Assembly: GCA_963969595.1 (NCBI GenBank)
Contig: OZ018416.1
Location: 14,338,065 to 14,402,064, forward strand
Length of the DNA stretch: 64,000 nt
Origin: Neckera pumila
Lineage: Eukaryota > Streptophyta > Bryopsida > Hypnales > Neckeraceae
Direction of reading: 5' to 3'
The position numbers were made by a program, and so were the translations under genes. The notes under the pieces were generated by a model that saw only the letters and a list, made by a program, of their open reading frames with translations, was not told the origin of the DNA and made no database searches. Positions 10,520 to 18,520 of the stretch are shown here, in pieces. Numbering within the stretch: position 1 is the stretch's first letter; every line of letters begins with the position of its first letter.

Positions 10520-12172
10520 CTACTCTCCAATTCCCCCGCCCAACGTAGGACTCCTAGGCTCCTCGGGCAGTTGATTGAAGACATCCGCCAAGTTCCAGCT
10601 CCGTTCACCGGCAGCTGGATCCGGAAGATCTGACCCGGGCAATGAATCTATCTGGATTGGCTGCCTTGTTCCATGTCTTCTGAGACTCTTCCGTGACTCA
10701 GGAGTATGATCCTTGCGTTCACCCAGATTCGATCCTCCTGCTGGAAACAAATCCGGCATCGAAATGTCAGAGAGGTGGATTTCCCGGGAAAACAAGGACC
10801 CCTTCAGCTTCTGACTGTTGACGTCCATCCGGTCGGCCGCCTCTTGTGCTGCCACTAAGGATGCTTCCACCCGATCGGTGAAATCGCTGAGGATTCGGAC
10901 TATCCGGGAACCGGATACCTTCTTCTCCTCGTGCACCCCTTGGTCAAATAAGGCCGCCTTGACTGCGGCGGATCCGGACTCTCCAAGAGTGCCCTTCACC
11001 GACTCAGCCACCTTCCGGGTTGCCTCCGCCATCTCCCGGACTGCTGCCTTGTCTTCCCTGAGGGTGACCATATCCGCCCTCAGAGTATTGACTTCCTCCT
11101 GAAGTCGACGGATCTCCGTTTCCTGTTTCCGGTTCTCTTCCGGATTGGCCAGGAATTGCCCCACCTTACCCGGCAAATCGCTATCGGCTGGTGCGCCCAC
11201 CAGCTCAGAGATTGTGGTCAAGGTCCTTCGCTTGACCTCCCAGTCCGCCCGGATTCCGGCCAGGACAACCGTTAACTGGTTGAACGGGTCGTTCGGATCC
11301 TCGAGATCCGGCATCTCAACATCCAGTCCCTGTTCTGGTGTGGACCGGGGGTTCGACGGGGGTCTTCTCTTATGAGGAGGCGTCGTCTTCTGACGCTTCC
11401 TCTGTCGAGACGACTCTTCCTCTTCCTCTTCTTCAATCTCGGGTTCGGATCCGGTCTGCTCTTCTAGCTCGTCATCCGAACCCGACTCCCCATACTTCAG
11501 GATTGATTCCTGAACACCCCACGTCTTCTCCTCCGTAGGAGTGAGAAGTTGGTTCCGCTGGTACAGGTGGAAAAGGTAGGGACTCAAAGGAGTGGCCCTA
11601 CTCTTTCCGATCCTTGTCACCAACTGGGACACCAGATCGGAAAAGATCCGGGCCCAGTTCACCTTCCGTTCCCCGCTCAGGGAACCGAAAATGGTGTTGC
11701 CGAGGGTCATCGTCACCCTCGTCGACTTCTCCGGGTGGACAATCGGAACCAGGAACTGAAGGAGGTTACGATGCCGATCGTTCTTACAATCCGCGACCAC
11801 GTACCCGTCCTTGTTACTCGGTTCCCCATGAAACTTGTCATGGATGAACTCGTTCTTTCGCCCGGCCATACCGGAACCTCCCATCCGAAAGTTGTAAACT
11901 TCCCTCCACCGTTCTTCTTCCCATTCGGTCGGGCAGCCACGGAGAGTGTTGTCGAACTCGTTCGACACTTTGCACTTAATCTCCCTCACCATCCGCTCCT
12001 CATAAAACCCCCAGGGTTTATCCATCAGAACGAGGCATCCCATCGCGTTGAGATCCTCCACTAACTCAGTCCGGGCCGGTTCCTCCATAGGAATGACCGG
12101 AACTATCTTCCGGAGTTTAATATCGGAGGAGGAGCTGGGAGCGCCCGGTTTGGCCTTACGCAGCTGAGGCAT
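10520..12172 (-). CDS. ORF inside LTR-1: putative plant transposon protein (Transposase_32/PF20167-like)
   Basis: An intact 551-codon ORF. I chose ATG at 12172 because it is conserved in the copy at 22970 (MPQLRKAKPGAP here, MPQLHKSRLGAP there). The N-terminal ~230 residues form the conserved domain, with blocks WREVYNFRMGGSGMAGR, FLVPIVHPEKSTRVTMTLGN and GNTIFGSLSGE. The same blocks occur in the ORFs at 18521 and 22421-22970. Next come an acidic/basic linker (residues ~235-280) and a long coiled coil (about residues 335-400, rich in Glu/Arg/Leu heptads). The family appears in plant genomes as a protein tied to transposons; its biochemical role is not known to me. Its position inside an LTR, downstream of a TATA box, suggests expression from the LTR itself. 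Confidence 0.75.
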   Translation of the reverse strand: MPQLRKAKPGAPSSSSDIKLRKIVPVIPMEEPARTELVEDLNAMGCLVLMDKPWGFYEERMVREIKCKVSNEFDNTLRGCPTEWEEERWREVYNFRMGGSGMAGRKNEFIHDKFHGEPSNKDGYVVADCKNDRHRNLLQFLVPIVHPEKSTRVTMTLGNTIFGSLSGERKVNWARIFSDLVSQLVTRIGKSRATPLSPYLFHLYQRNQLLTPTEEKTWGVQESILKYGESGSDDELEEQTGSEPEIEEEEEEESSRQRKRQKTTPPHKRRPPSNPRSTPEQGLDVEMPDLEDPNDPFNQLTVVLAGIRADWEVKRRTLTTISELVGAPADSDLPGKVGQFLANPEENRKQETEIRRLQEEVNTLRADMVTLREDKAAVREMAEATRKVAESVKGTLGESGSAAVKAALFDQGVHEEKKVSGSRIVRILSDFTDRVEASLVAAQEAADRMDVNSQKLKGSLFSREIHLSDISMPDLFPAGGSNLGERKDHTPESRKSLRRHGTRQPIQIDSLPGSDLPDPAAGERSWNLADVFNQLPEEPRSPTLGGGIGE

Positions 12173-12445
12173 GGACACCAAATAACCACTGGACCCTTAC
12201 CGATCACTACCTCACACTCTCCTAGCCGCACGTCCTGTTCCTCACTTTCTCTCGTCCGATCTCAACCGGAAGGTACTCACAAAACCTGCAACCCACACGT
12301 TCTTTACTCTTTCTACACTCTCAGACACACCCAGCCGGAAGCGCACATGCATCAATGGCTCTGGCGTGGACAGAGGCGAAAAAGCGCTCAAGGTCAGCTC
12401 CAGAGCTCAAGGGAAATAAAGGAGTGAAAATGAGGACGACCAGCC

Positions 12446-12453
12446 CTTATATA
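12446..12453 (-). promoter_or_regulatory. TATA box upstream of the LTR-1 ORF
   Basis: TATATAAG on the minus strand, about 275 bp before the ORF start. The same position in the LTR copy at 22172-23530 has TATATAAAG (near 23251), followed by the same GGCTGGTCGTCC sequence, so the element is conserved between copies. Confidence 0.6.
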
Positions 12454-12747
12454 CTCTCAGGACCCCTGGCATGTCAGCATGACCTTTTTCTAGTCCGGTC
12501 CACATCGATCCGGTCCATCCCTATCCGGTTCATCCCTAATCCATTTTAAGGCGAATTCCGGGTATGATTCCGCTCCTGAATACTACCATTCTGACCGGAA
12601 CAGATACAGTTTTCTCCTTACTGGATTATCGCTACCTATCCGTAGTTTTCTTCTGCCCTTCTAACCGGATACGGATGCTAACTACCGGTTTCCGTTCCGT
12701 TATTCAGGCACTTAGAGAAAAATCACAAATTCTGGTTGCGACACTGG

Positions 12748-12905
12748 GTAAGTTACTTTCAGGTCGATTTGACTTGAATGCCCTCTAACTGTCGTAACAT
12801 TGTCTGCTATCGGCCATAATTGTTACTTGGGTGGTCTTGCCATTCAAGTTGGTGCAACTTGAAATGTCTGTAAAGTGTAATTGACTATCAAATGTTGAAT
12901 TGAAG
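12748..12905 (+). other. Gene A intron with two hairpin motifs, displaced by the LTR insertion
   Basis: Removing the LTR and one CTGGG restores CCTGG|GTAAGT, a consensus splice donor, with acceptor AG at 12904-12905 and phase 0 on both sides. The intron holds TTCAGGTCG-ATT-TGACTTGAA (12758-12778, one arm mutated) and TTCAAGTTG-GTG-CAACTTGAA (12843-12863). Confidence 0.75.
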
Positions 12906-13874
12906 ATGACTGGGATGGACCACTTTGCCATTGCCGAGAGCACGGACATGGTGAAGTTTAAAAGGTTTGCAACTCTCTCCAAGAACATGGACAAGAAGGA
13001 TTTCCTCGAGAACAGCTACTTCGTCGATGAAAGCTGCCACCCAATGAAGGGATTGAAGACAGGGAAGGAAGCTGAGTCAAGCTCAAGGAAGGGAAAGAAA
13101 TTAAAGGGCAAGCCAGCTGAGGAAGAGGACGAAGAGGTGCAGGATGTGGAGGAGGAAGTGGAGGAAGAGGAGGACGATGAGGCCAGTGACGAGGACATCT
13201 CGGAGATGCAAGATTCTCAAGTGGAGGATGTTGCATGGAGGAAAGGCAAAGACATGCACCTGGATGACGTTCCAGAGGCAAGCCTCATTCCCGTTTCCAC
13301 TACATCTACTGCAGCACGTCCGTCAGGGACACCAAGTTCGTCCAAGTCGACGCCTTGGAAGAGGGTGAGGGGAGAGGCTAGTACAGAAGGCAAAAGCATG
13401 AAGGAGATTCTGCAGTTCCTTATGGATGATAGAGATGAAATGAAGAAGCAGCACATGGAAGACAAGAAGGAAGCAGAGAGGCTTCGGAAGGAGGACAAGA
13501 AGGAGATGAAGGAATGGATGAATGATGTCATGCCAGGTATGGTGCAGGGAATTGCCAGAACGGTCTTCAAAAATCTGGCCGTTGAGAACGTCGTTCCACT
13601 TGCCATGATGTCGTCTTCACCTTTGCAGTCGCAGAAGTATCTCCTCCCTGCGCAGCCGCATGGCTCCTCCAACAATGTGGGTCAGGCACGGCAGGTCTCA
13701 GAATACCCGTCGACAGCGGACCCGAAGGGAGATGCTGGGGTCACTACTGCTCAAACTCTTGACTCTGCGCTCGAGAGGGAGGATGATGCCGTAGAGCAGA
13801 CACAAGACAAGGGCGACCTAGAGGCTGAGGGATCAGATGTGATTCCCCAGGCCGGAGAAGGTTGTTCTCAGTGA
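12906..13874 (+). pseudogene. Gene A, last exon: acidic and Lys-rich C-terminal region
   Basis: An open frame of ~322 codons ending at TGA 13872, with no internal stop. It opens MTGMDHFAIAESTDMVKFKRF. Joined in phase to the FAGSKLVCAAW motif of the previous exon, this would supply the strand that follows the glycine motif and its acidic residue in beta-class methyltransferases. After about residue 55 it becomes low-complexity: a Glu/Asp-rich block (residues ~75-105), a Ser/Thr/Pro linker, a Lys/Glu coiled coil (~160-205: KKEAERLRKEDKKEMKEW) and a polar tail. It is the best preserved piece of gene A, but the upstream exons are broken, so the gene as a whole is not functional. A short separate gene starting here is an alternative. 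Confidence 0.6.
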
Positions 13875-14034
13875 CCCCCTTTCATTCTATTCAAGTCGTT
13901 CCGACTTGAAACCGGTTCTCAGTTTGACTTGAATGTATCCAACATCCTCAGCTAGATAGGTGGACAGCTAGATGTTGACACAGATCAAATGTACAGCTTG
14001 TCATGTATTTCTCGTTATGAGATAATTTAATAAA
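13875..14034. other. Spacer between genes A and B with hairpin motif
   Basis: Contains TTCAAGTCG-TTC-CGACTTGAA at 13890-13910, a perfect 9 bp stem, and a half-site TTTGACTTGAA at 13922. No coding sequence. Confidence 0.75.
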
Positions 14035-14304
14035 ATGTGTTTCTTACAATATCTTTTTGTACCAATTCAAGTAGACACAGAGATGACTCTTGGCAATGAT
14101 ATCCTTGTGCCAAATTCTTGTGATGCTCCGCTGTCTTCTCCTGCATCACATCTTGAGAACATTGGCATGGCATTGTTGTCTCTCGGCCATGAGCCAATTA
14201 TGGATGCAGAACCCACGGAATCGGATTTCCCTATTATTGATTGCGATGAACGGGAAGGAACTCAGACGGCCTTGGCTGCTCATGACATTGAAGTCACAAA
14301 TCCT
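14035..14304 (+). pseudogene. Gene B, first recognisable exon
   Basis: An open frame ending in phase 0 at a consensus donor (CCT|GTAAGT, 14305). The start is uncertain: ATG 14035, or ATG 14083 after an AT-rich leader. The product is acidic (ENIGMALLSLGHEPIMDAEP...), with no recognisable domain. It lies ~100 bp upstream of the phosphatase exon in the same direction, so it is read as that gene's N-terminus. Confidence 0.5.
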
Positions 14305-14404
14305 GTAAGTGCCTTCTCTATATCTGCTGCTCTATTGGGATTGCTTTGATTTGGTGCTTAAATGACATTCTTTGCTTGGACGTGTTCTTTCCACGCATCC
14401 GGAG

Positions 14405-15367
14405 GCCATGCAAGGGATGCATTGCCTTAACTGTCTGGGCACTTCCATGTACGCTCCTGGGCAGGGTAGTAGAAGTGAGGATCCTCTTGCGATAGATGAC
14501 GCGGCGGACCAAGTTTCGATTCCATCGACATCTACGGTGGCGGAGAAGTGGCTTAATGTCATCCTAGATCTGAATGGGGTGCTTTGCGTTAGTGAGGATA
14601 GAAAATCCCTGGCTAGAGAGGGCAAAAATCATGAGGTCCCTTCTAGGATCAACGTCAACTACATCGGCATGAAGAGGGTTGCAATACGGCCCTTCTGTCA
14701 CACGTTCCTCCGGGAATTGTCCCTCATTGCACATGTTCACATATGGAGTACCATGAAGAGGTCCAGTGTTCAGCCCATAGCAAACCACCTGTTCCAAGGC
14801 ATGGAGCCTCCGATGTTTGTCTTGGGACAAGAGCAATACGGCATCATGATGTGTAAGAACAGCCACGGTAAGATAGTTACCTACAAGCTCAAGGGCATGG
14901 ACAAGGACCTCTTTCTGAAGCCCATGGACAAGTTGAATGGATTGGAATCCTAGAACTTCACAAATAACAATACTATAATAGTAGATGATAGTCCCATCAA
15001 ACACTTCATGAACTGCGCAAGCCAGGTCGTCCTGCTAGATACGTGGTCCTACAAAAGAGATGGGGTCGCGGACGACTACCTTGTGTGTGAGCTTCTTCCA
15101 TGGATTTGACGCTTGCACTTGGCTAGGCCTAAGTCATTGTACTCGTGGCGGAGGGACAGCAAATTTGGACGCCGTACATTGCTTCATAACTCTGGCCAGA
15201 CACCGGTGGATGAAATTGAAAAGGCAGTCGAAGAGTCCAATGTTCTGTATGATGAGTGGAGAGTCCTCAATCCAAGACGTCCTACCCGATTTGAGGATTC
15301 AATTGTGCCGAGCCACTGACATGTCGAGATGCTTGACCCTGAACAAGAAGATTGAAATTGGGAGGCT
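14405..15367 (+). pseudogene. Gene B, main exon: FCP1/NIF-type HAD phosphatase-like domain, decayed
   Basis: The frame gives the family's ordered motifs. Motif I is VILDLNGVLC (DLNGV in place of the usual DLDxT/V). Then come RPFCHTFLRELSLIAHVHIWST, where WS(T/S) is the motif II region, and IIVDDSPIKHF, the motif III DD pair. NIF/FCP1 enzymes are Asp-nucleophile phosphatases acting on proteins such as the RNA polymerase II tail. Here the second motif I Asp, the general acid/base, is Asn, so catalysis would be doubtful even before decay. Four in-frame stops follow (TAG 14951, TGA 15107, TGA 15317, TGA 15353), each one C-to-T change from CAG or CGA. The exon ends at GTATGA in phase 0. The left boundary (AG near 14404) is approximate. 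Confidence 0.75.
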
Positions 15368-15523
15368 GTATGATTGAGCCCTTTGTGTCTGCCTTGTATT
15401 GACTTCCTCATCTAGTGCGGCTTACTGACTAACCTGTCCTTGCCATGCACAATATATGCATTGCTTGTATATGCTTCCATGTAGGACCGTGATTTTGATA
15501 GGGGGTCCTTTGTTTGCTTACAG

Positions 15524-15871
15524 GACGTGCCTGTGGATTCCTTGCTTGGAATTTGCGGAGGGAACAAGTCTGCTGCCTCTATCGATTCATTCTCTGACTA
15601 TGGACAGTTTGCCATATTGCAGAGCGGATTGGGTGTCATCATGTTTTCGGTAGCAATGGCATGCTCCACAATGGACTTCTCCAAGTTGCCTGTCGAGGAT
15701 GGAGTGGTTGACAGCCCACCAAACAACGAGAAGCAATCGATCATTGTGAATTCCCCTTCTCCGGTGAACCGCCAACCTCCCCTTGTCTCAGCTTGGGACA
15801 AAGGCTTTATGAATACAAGCACACTAAAGAAGCTGTACAGTGAAGGTGTAGATGCAGTTGCCCGTCCTGAG
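15524..15871 (+). pseudogene. Gene B, third exon
   Basis: An open frame of 116 codons between TTACAG (15518-15523) and GAG|GTGCGG (15872), in phase 0 at both ends and following on from the phosphatase exon. The product (DVPVDSLLGICGGNKSAASI...) has a hydrophobic centre and a Ser/Pro/Asn-rich C-terminal part. No family recognised. No internal stop. Confidence 0.55.
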
Positions 15872-16090
15872 GTGCGGCAATGTCTCTCCTTTTAGTGCAC
15901 TGTGTATTCATTTCAAGTTGATGCAACTTGAATTGTTGCAATGAGTGTGTGTCTCCAATATTGTGACGATGAGCTATTTTTATCTAATTAAGTCGATGCG
16001 ACTTGAATACCGTTGTGGCGTTCTCGTTCATTGCTCTATAGCTTCTTTCTTATACTGATAATGTTCAATGTGTGGATTTCTTTGGTCTAG
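15872..16090 (+). other. Gene B intron with two hairpin motifs
   Basis: GT...AG interval containing TTCAAGTTG-ATG-CAACTTGAA (15912-15932) and TTAAGTCG-ATG-CGACTTGAA (15988-16007). One has the TG/CA stem and one the CG/CG stem, mirroring the alternation seen in the upstream array. Confidence 0.75.
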
Positions 16091-16426
16091 GAAGACGCTG
16101 AAAGAAATGTGAAGTCCGACGTCTTGGTTGGGGATGGTCTTCCAGTATTGGCATTACCCGGACTCAATTCGGATGGGAGAGCTCTGCATCCACAACTCAA
16201 GCACGATCGGCGACCTATTCAATGTGCTAGAAGGAACTGTAGAAGACCTGATGCTGAAACTCAAAGTGGGTCCAGTGGACGGTCGAGAGACGCTTGGGAA
16301 GAAAGGTCCCTGAAAAAATAAAGAAGGGACAGCGCCAACCAGAGATGCGAGCGCAGTACCAGATATAGTCGAGGGCCGGAGTTGCTCAAGGCATTGGAGA
16401 AGCTCAAGGCTATGTCACAGTTATAG
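16091..16426 (+). pseudogene. Gene B, last exon, frameshifted
   Basis: The frame set by the acceptor begins EDAERNVKSDVLVGDG, reaches TAA 16319, and ends in the same frame with GPELLKALEKLKAMSQL and TAG 16424. In between, another frame (16128-16313) reads more naturally (FQYWHYPDSIRMGELCIHNS, VEDLMLKLKVGPVDGRE). The middle has probably been shifted by paired indels. No family recognised. Confidence 0.5.
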
Positions 16427-17339
16427 TACTCCGACTAGAGGGCATATTGGGTCGAGGATATTTAAGAATCCAAATGCTTTTGAGTATTATAGTTTTGTAT
16501 ATAATACATGGCTTTGCACTATGTAGGTAGGGCTCATATTTAGAATGTGAATGAGGCATTCACATTTAGGATGATGAGTAGGTCGTCTTCGTAGTACATA
16601 GATGAAGATTGTAGAGGATATTCTATCCTCTTGATTAAAGCGGTATAAAATTTTGGATAATCACTCAACTATCAATGAGTGATTTGGAGATTATGTTTGA
16701 GACATCACCACTTTTACAAAGTCTATGGCTTGTGTTTGAAGAATGAATGAAATAGAAATCTTTAAGCAACAACTAATTTCCCAGCAAATAAGCATCAAGA
16801 ATCAACAGAATAGAAACTTGTAGAAACAACATATTCCATGCTCCTTAGCAAGTACTCTTGTAAATTGCAGCTGACACACTGTAGTATATAAGAGTACTTT
16901 TCAAGGGGAGTGGAATACCTTGTTTCTACAGGAAGTTGACTCTTCAGTAGCAATGGGCTTGTAATGGTGGTGATGTCTCCAACACATTCTCACTCCGAAC
17001 GACAATGTACTTCAATGCGGATTGCAACAGCTTACGCATTCATTTGCTTATGCAAAGTCACATTCCTTAGTGATTGTACAATTATAATTGAAATGTATGT
17101 ACATTCTTTAAGTACTTTCAATAAATTGTTTTGTCATTTGTAAATACTATATGGTATTGAGGAATTGTGCTATTGATTGTGTCCTTTGTATGTCATTGCA
17201 TTGCTTTTTTTGCATTTAAATATATAGCTCCTTTGTGATTCAAGGCATTCAAGCAACCATAAATAGGAAGAATTTTAAATTACAAACTTTAGAGTAGTTC
17301 CCAGGACTCCTATTTTCCTGGAAATCTCCCAAAGTAATG
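16427..17339. other. Spacer without gene
   Basis: AT-rich, with no supported ORF or repeat. The hairpin word of genes A and B does not extend into it, which marks the right edge of that island. Confidence 0.6.
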
Positions 17340-18053
17340 AATATGATGTTTTTCCTGTTTACGGAAATCATGATGAGCTTTGGTCATCCACTGGAACTTG
17401 TTAGTGATAGAGGATTACATTTCCTCAACGACCTGGTCCAAGATATTACCTCAAAATACTTAATCCGTGACTTAATCAAGCACCGGAAGACAGCTCCGTA
17501 CAATCCCACGGCAAACGGATTGATAGAACGGGCTAATGGTATTATTGAGAAGTCCCTGAACAAGATGGTTTCTGAACACAAGACGGATTGGGATCAAAAG
17601 CTTCCATCAACTGTTCATGCATACAACACATCCGACAAGAACACGACTGGAAGAAGCCCTTATTTCTTAGTGTTTGGACAGGAAGCAGTTCACGGAATCG
17701 AATTGGACATAAAAATACACTTGGTCATGAGCACCCGGAACACAGTGGGAACAAGTGATTTGGAAATCCGACTTTTAGCGATCGAAGATTTGGAGGAAGC
17801 TAGACTCATAGCTTTGGACCACACCAAGGAAGTGCAGGGCCGCTACAGAATCTTTCCGGATAAGCTACACACCAGATGGATGGGGCCCTATAGAGTCAAG
17901 CAAATTTTCAGAAACGGGTCCATGCAGCTGGAGGATCTTCAGGGCATATGGCTTGATAACAGGGTTAACAAATCTTGGGTCAAGAAATATGAACTGAATA
18001 CGGAATCCAATGATGTGGGCATTGATGATGTTTGCAAGGACTCTCACATTTGA
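17340..18053 (+). pseudogene. Ty3/gypsy integrase, 5'-truncated
   Basis: The readable frame is the C-terminal half of an integrase core followed by the C-terminal domain. FGHPLELVSDRGLHFLND contains the second catalytic Asp. KTAPYNPTANGLIERANGII contains the catalytic Glu. Later come GRSPYFLVFGQEAVHGIELD and a GPYRVKQIF...WVKKYELN tail (GPY/F module; no chromodomain seen). The zinc-binding N-terminus, reverse transcriptase, RNase H and gag are absent: the element is cut at about 17340. A small insertion (IRDLIKHRK) lies just before the Pro/Asn block. It ends 11 bp before an LTR start, the normal place for integrase, so it belongs to the element owning LTR-2. Confidence 0.85.
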
Positions 18054-18064
18054 AAAAGGAGTCA
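18054..18064 (+). promoter_or_regulatory. Probable polypurine tract before LTR-2
   Basis: AAAAAGGAGTCA lies between the integrase stop and the LTR start TGTGGGAGC. In gypsy elements this position primes plus-strand DNA. The TCA next to the LTR is unusual for a polypurine tract. Confidence 0.5.
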
Positions 18065-18520
18065 TGTGGGAGCACAAAATGTCAAAACCCAAAATTCCGG
18101 ATTAATTTAGGAGTAGATTAGTGAGATTTTTCAAAAATTTTGTATACTGAAGTAGCAATCCAAAACAGTTAGCCAAATCAGGAAAGTAGGAAAGTTTCGG
18201 CCTAGCAAAAACTGTAAAATGGGTAAGGAACGGATCTTAACGGGATCCATAATCCGGAAGGTGATCCCGATTCTGGAAACCTACAACCTAGGATCCGGCC
18301 TAGGAACTAGGGTTCCGTTTGCGAAAGGTGGCGCATTTATGGGCCGTCCCAATGGGTGTCGGTCGCTAGCCGGCTACTTAAACCCGTTCTTCTCCATTTC
18401 TTCTCCCTCTTTCTTCCGCTTGAGGATGCGTGTGTTCTTACAGGTTTAGAGCGCGCGTTAGTTGAGTGAAAGAGTGGTGAGTTAAGATCGGATAGGGAGA
18501 AAAGGAGAGGAGGGTGCCAA

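Larger units (their letters stand above)
9371..12743 (-). mobile_element. Solo LTR, 3,373 bp, family LTR-1, carrying an internal ORF
   Basis: The unit begins TGTCGCAGC and ends GGTTGCGACA, so it has TG...CA termini with a 7 bp terminal inverted repeat (TGTCGCA). It is flanked by a perfect 5 bp target duplication, CTGGG (9366-9370 and 12744-12748). There is no internal reverse transcriptase, integrase or second terminal repeat, as expected for a solo LTR left by recombination. It is GC-richer than its surroundings and crowded with CCGGAT/ATCCGG words. Orientation is set by the internal ORF and two TATA-like boxes, all on the minus strand. An alternative reading is a short non-autonomous element whose LTRs are too small or diverged for me to see. 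The relationship to the LTR at 18065-22124 favours the solo LTR. Confidence 0.7.

Noticed and set aside
11549..12064. 171-codon plus-strand ORF opposite the LTR-1 ORF
   Set aside because: Shadow of the conserved minus-strand ORF; the minus-strand protein is conserved in the two other LTR copies.
14405..15367. Functional CTD phosphatase gene
   Set aside because: Four in-frame stops and Asn in place of the second catalytic Asp of motif I.
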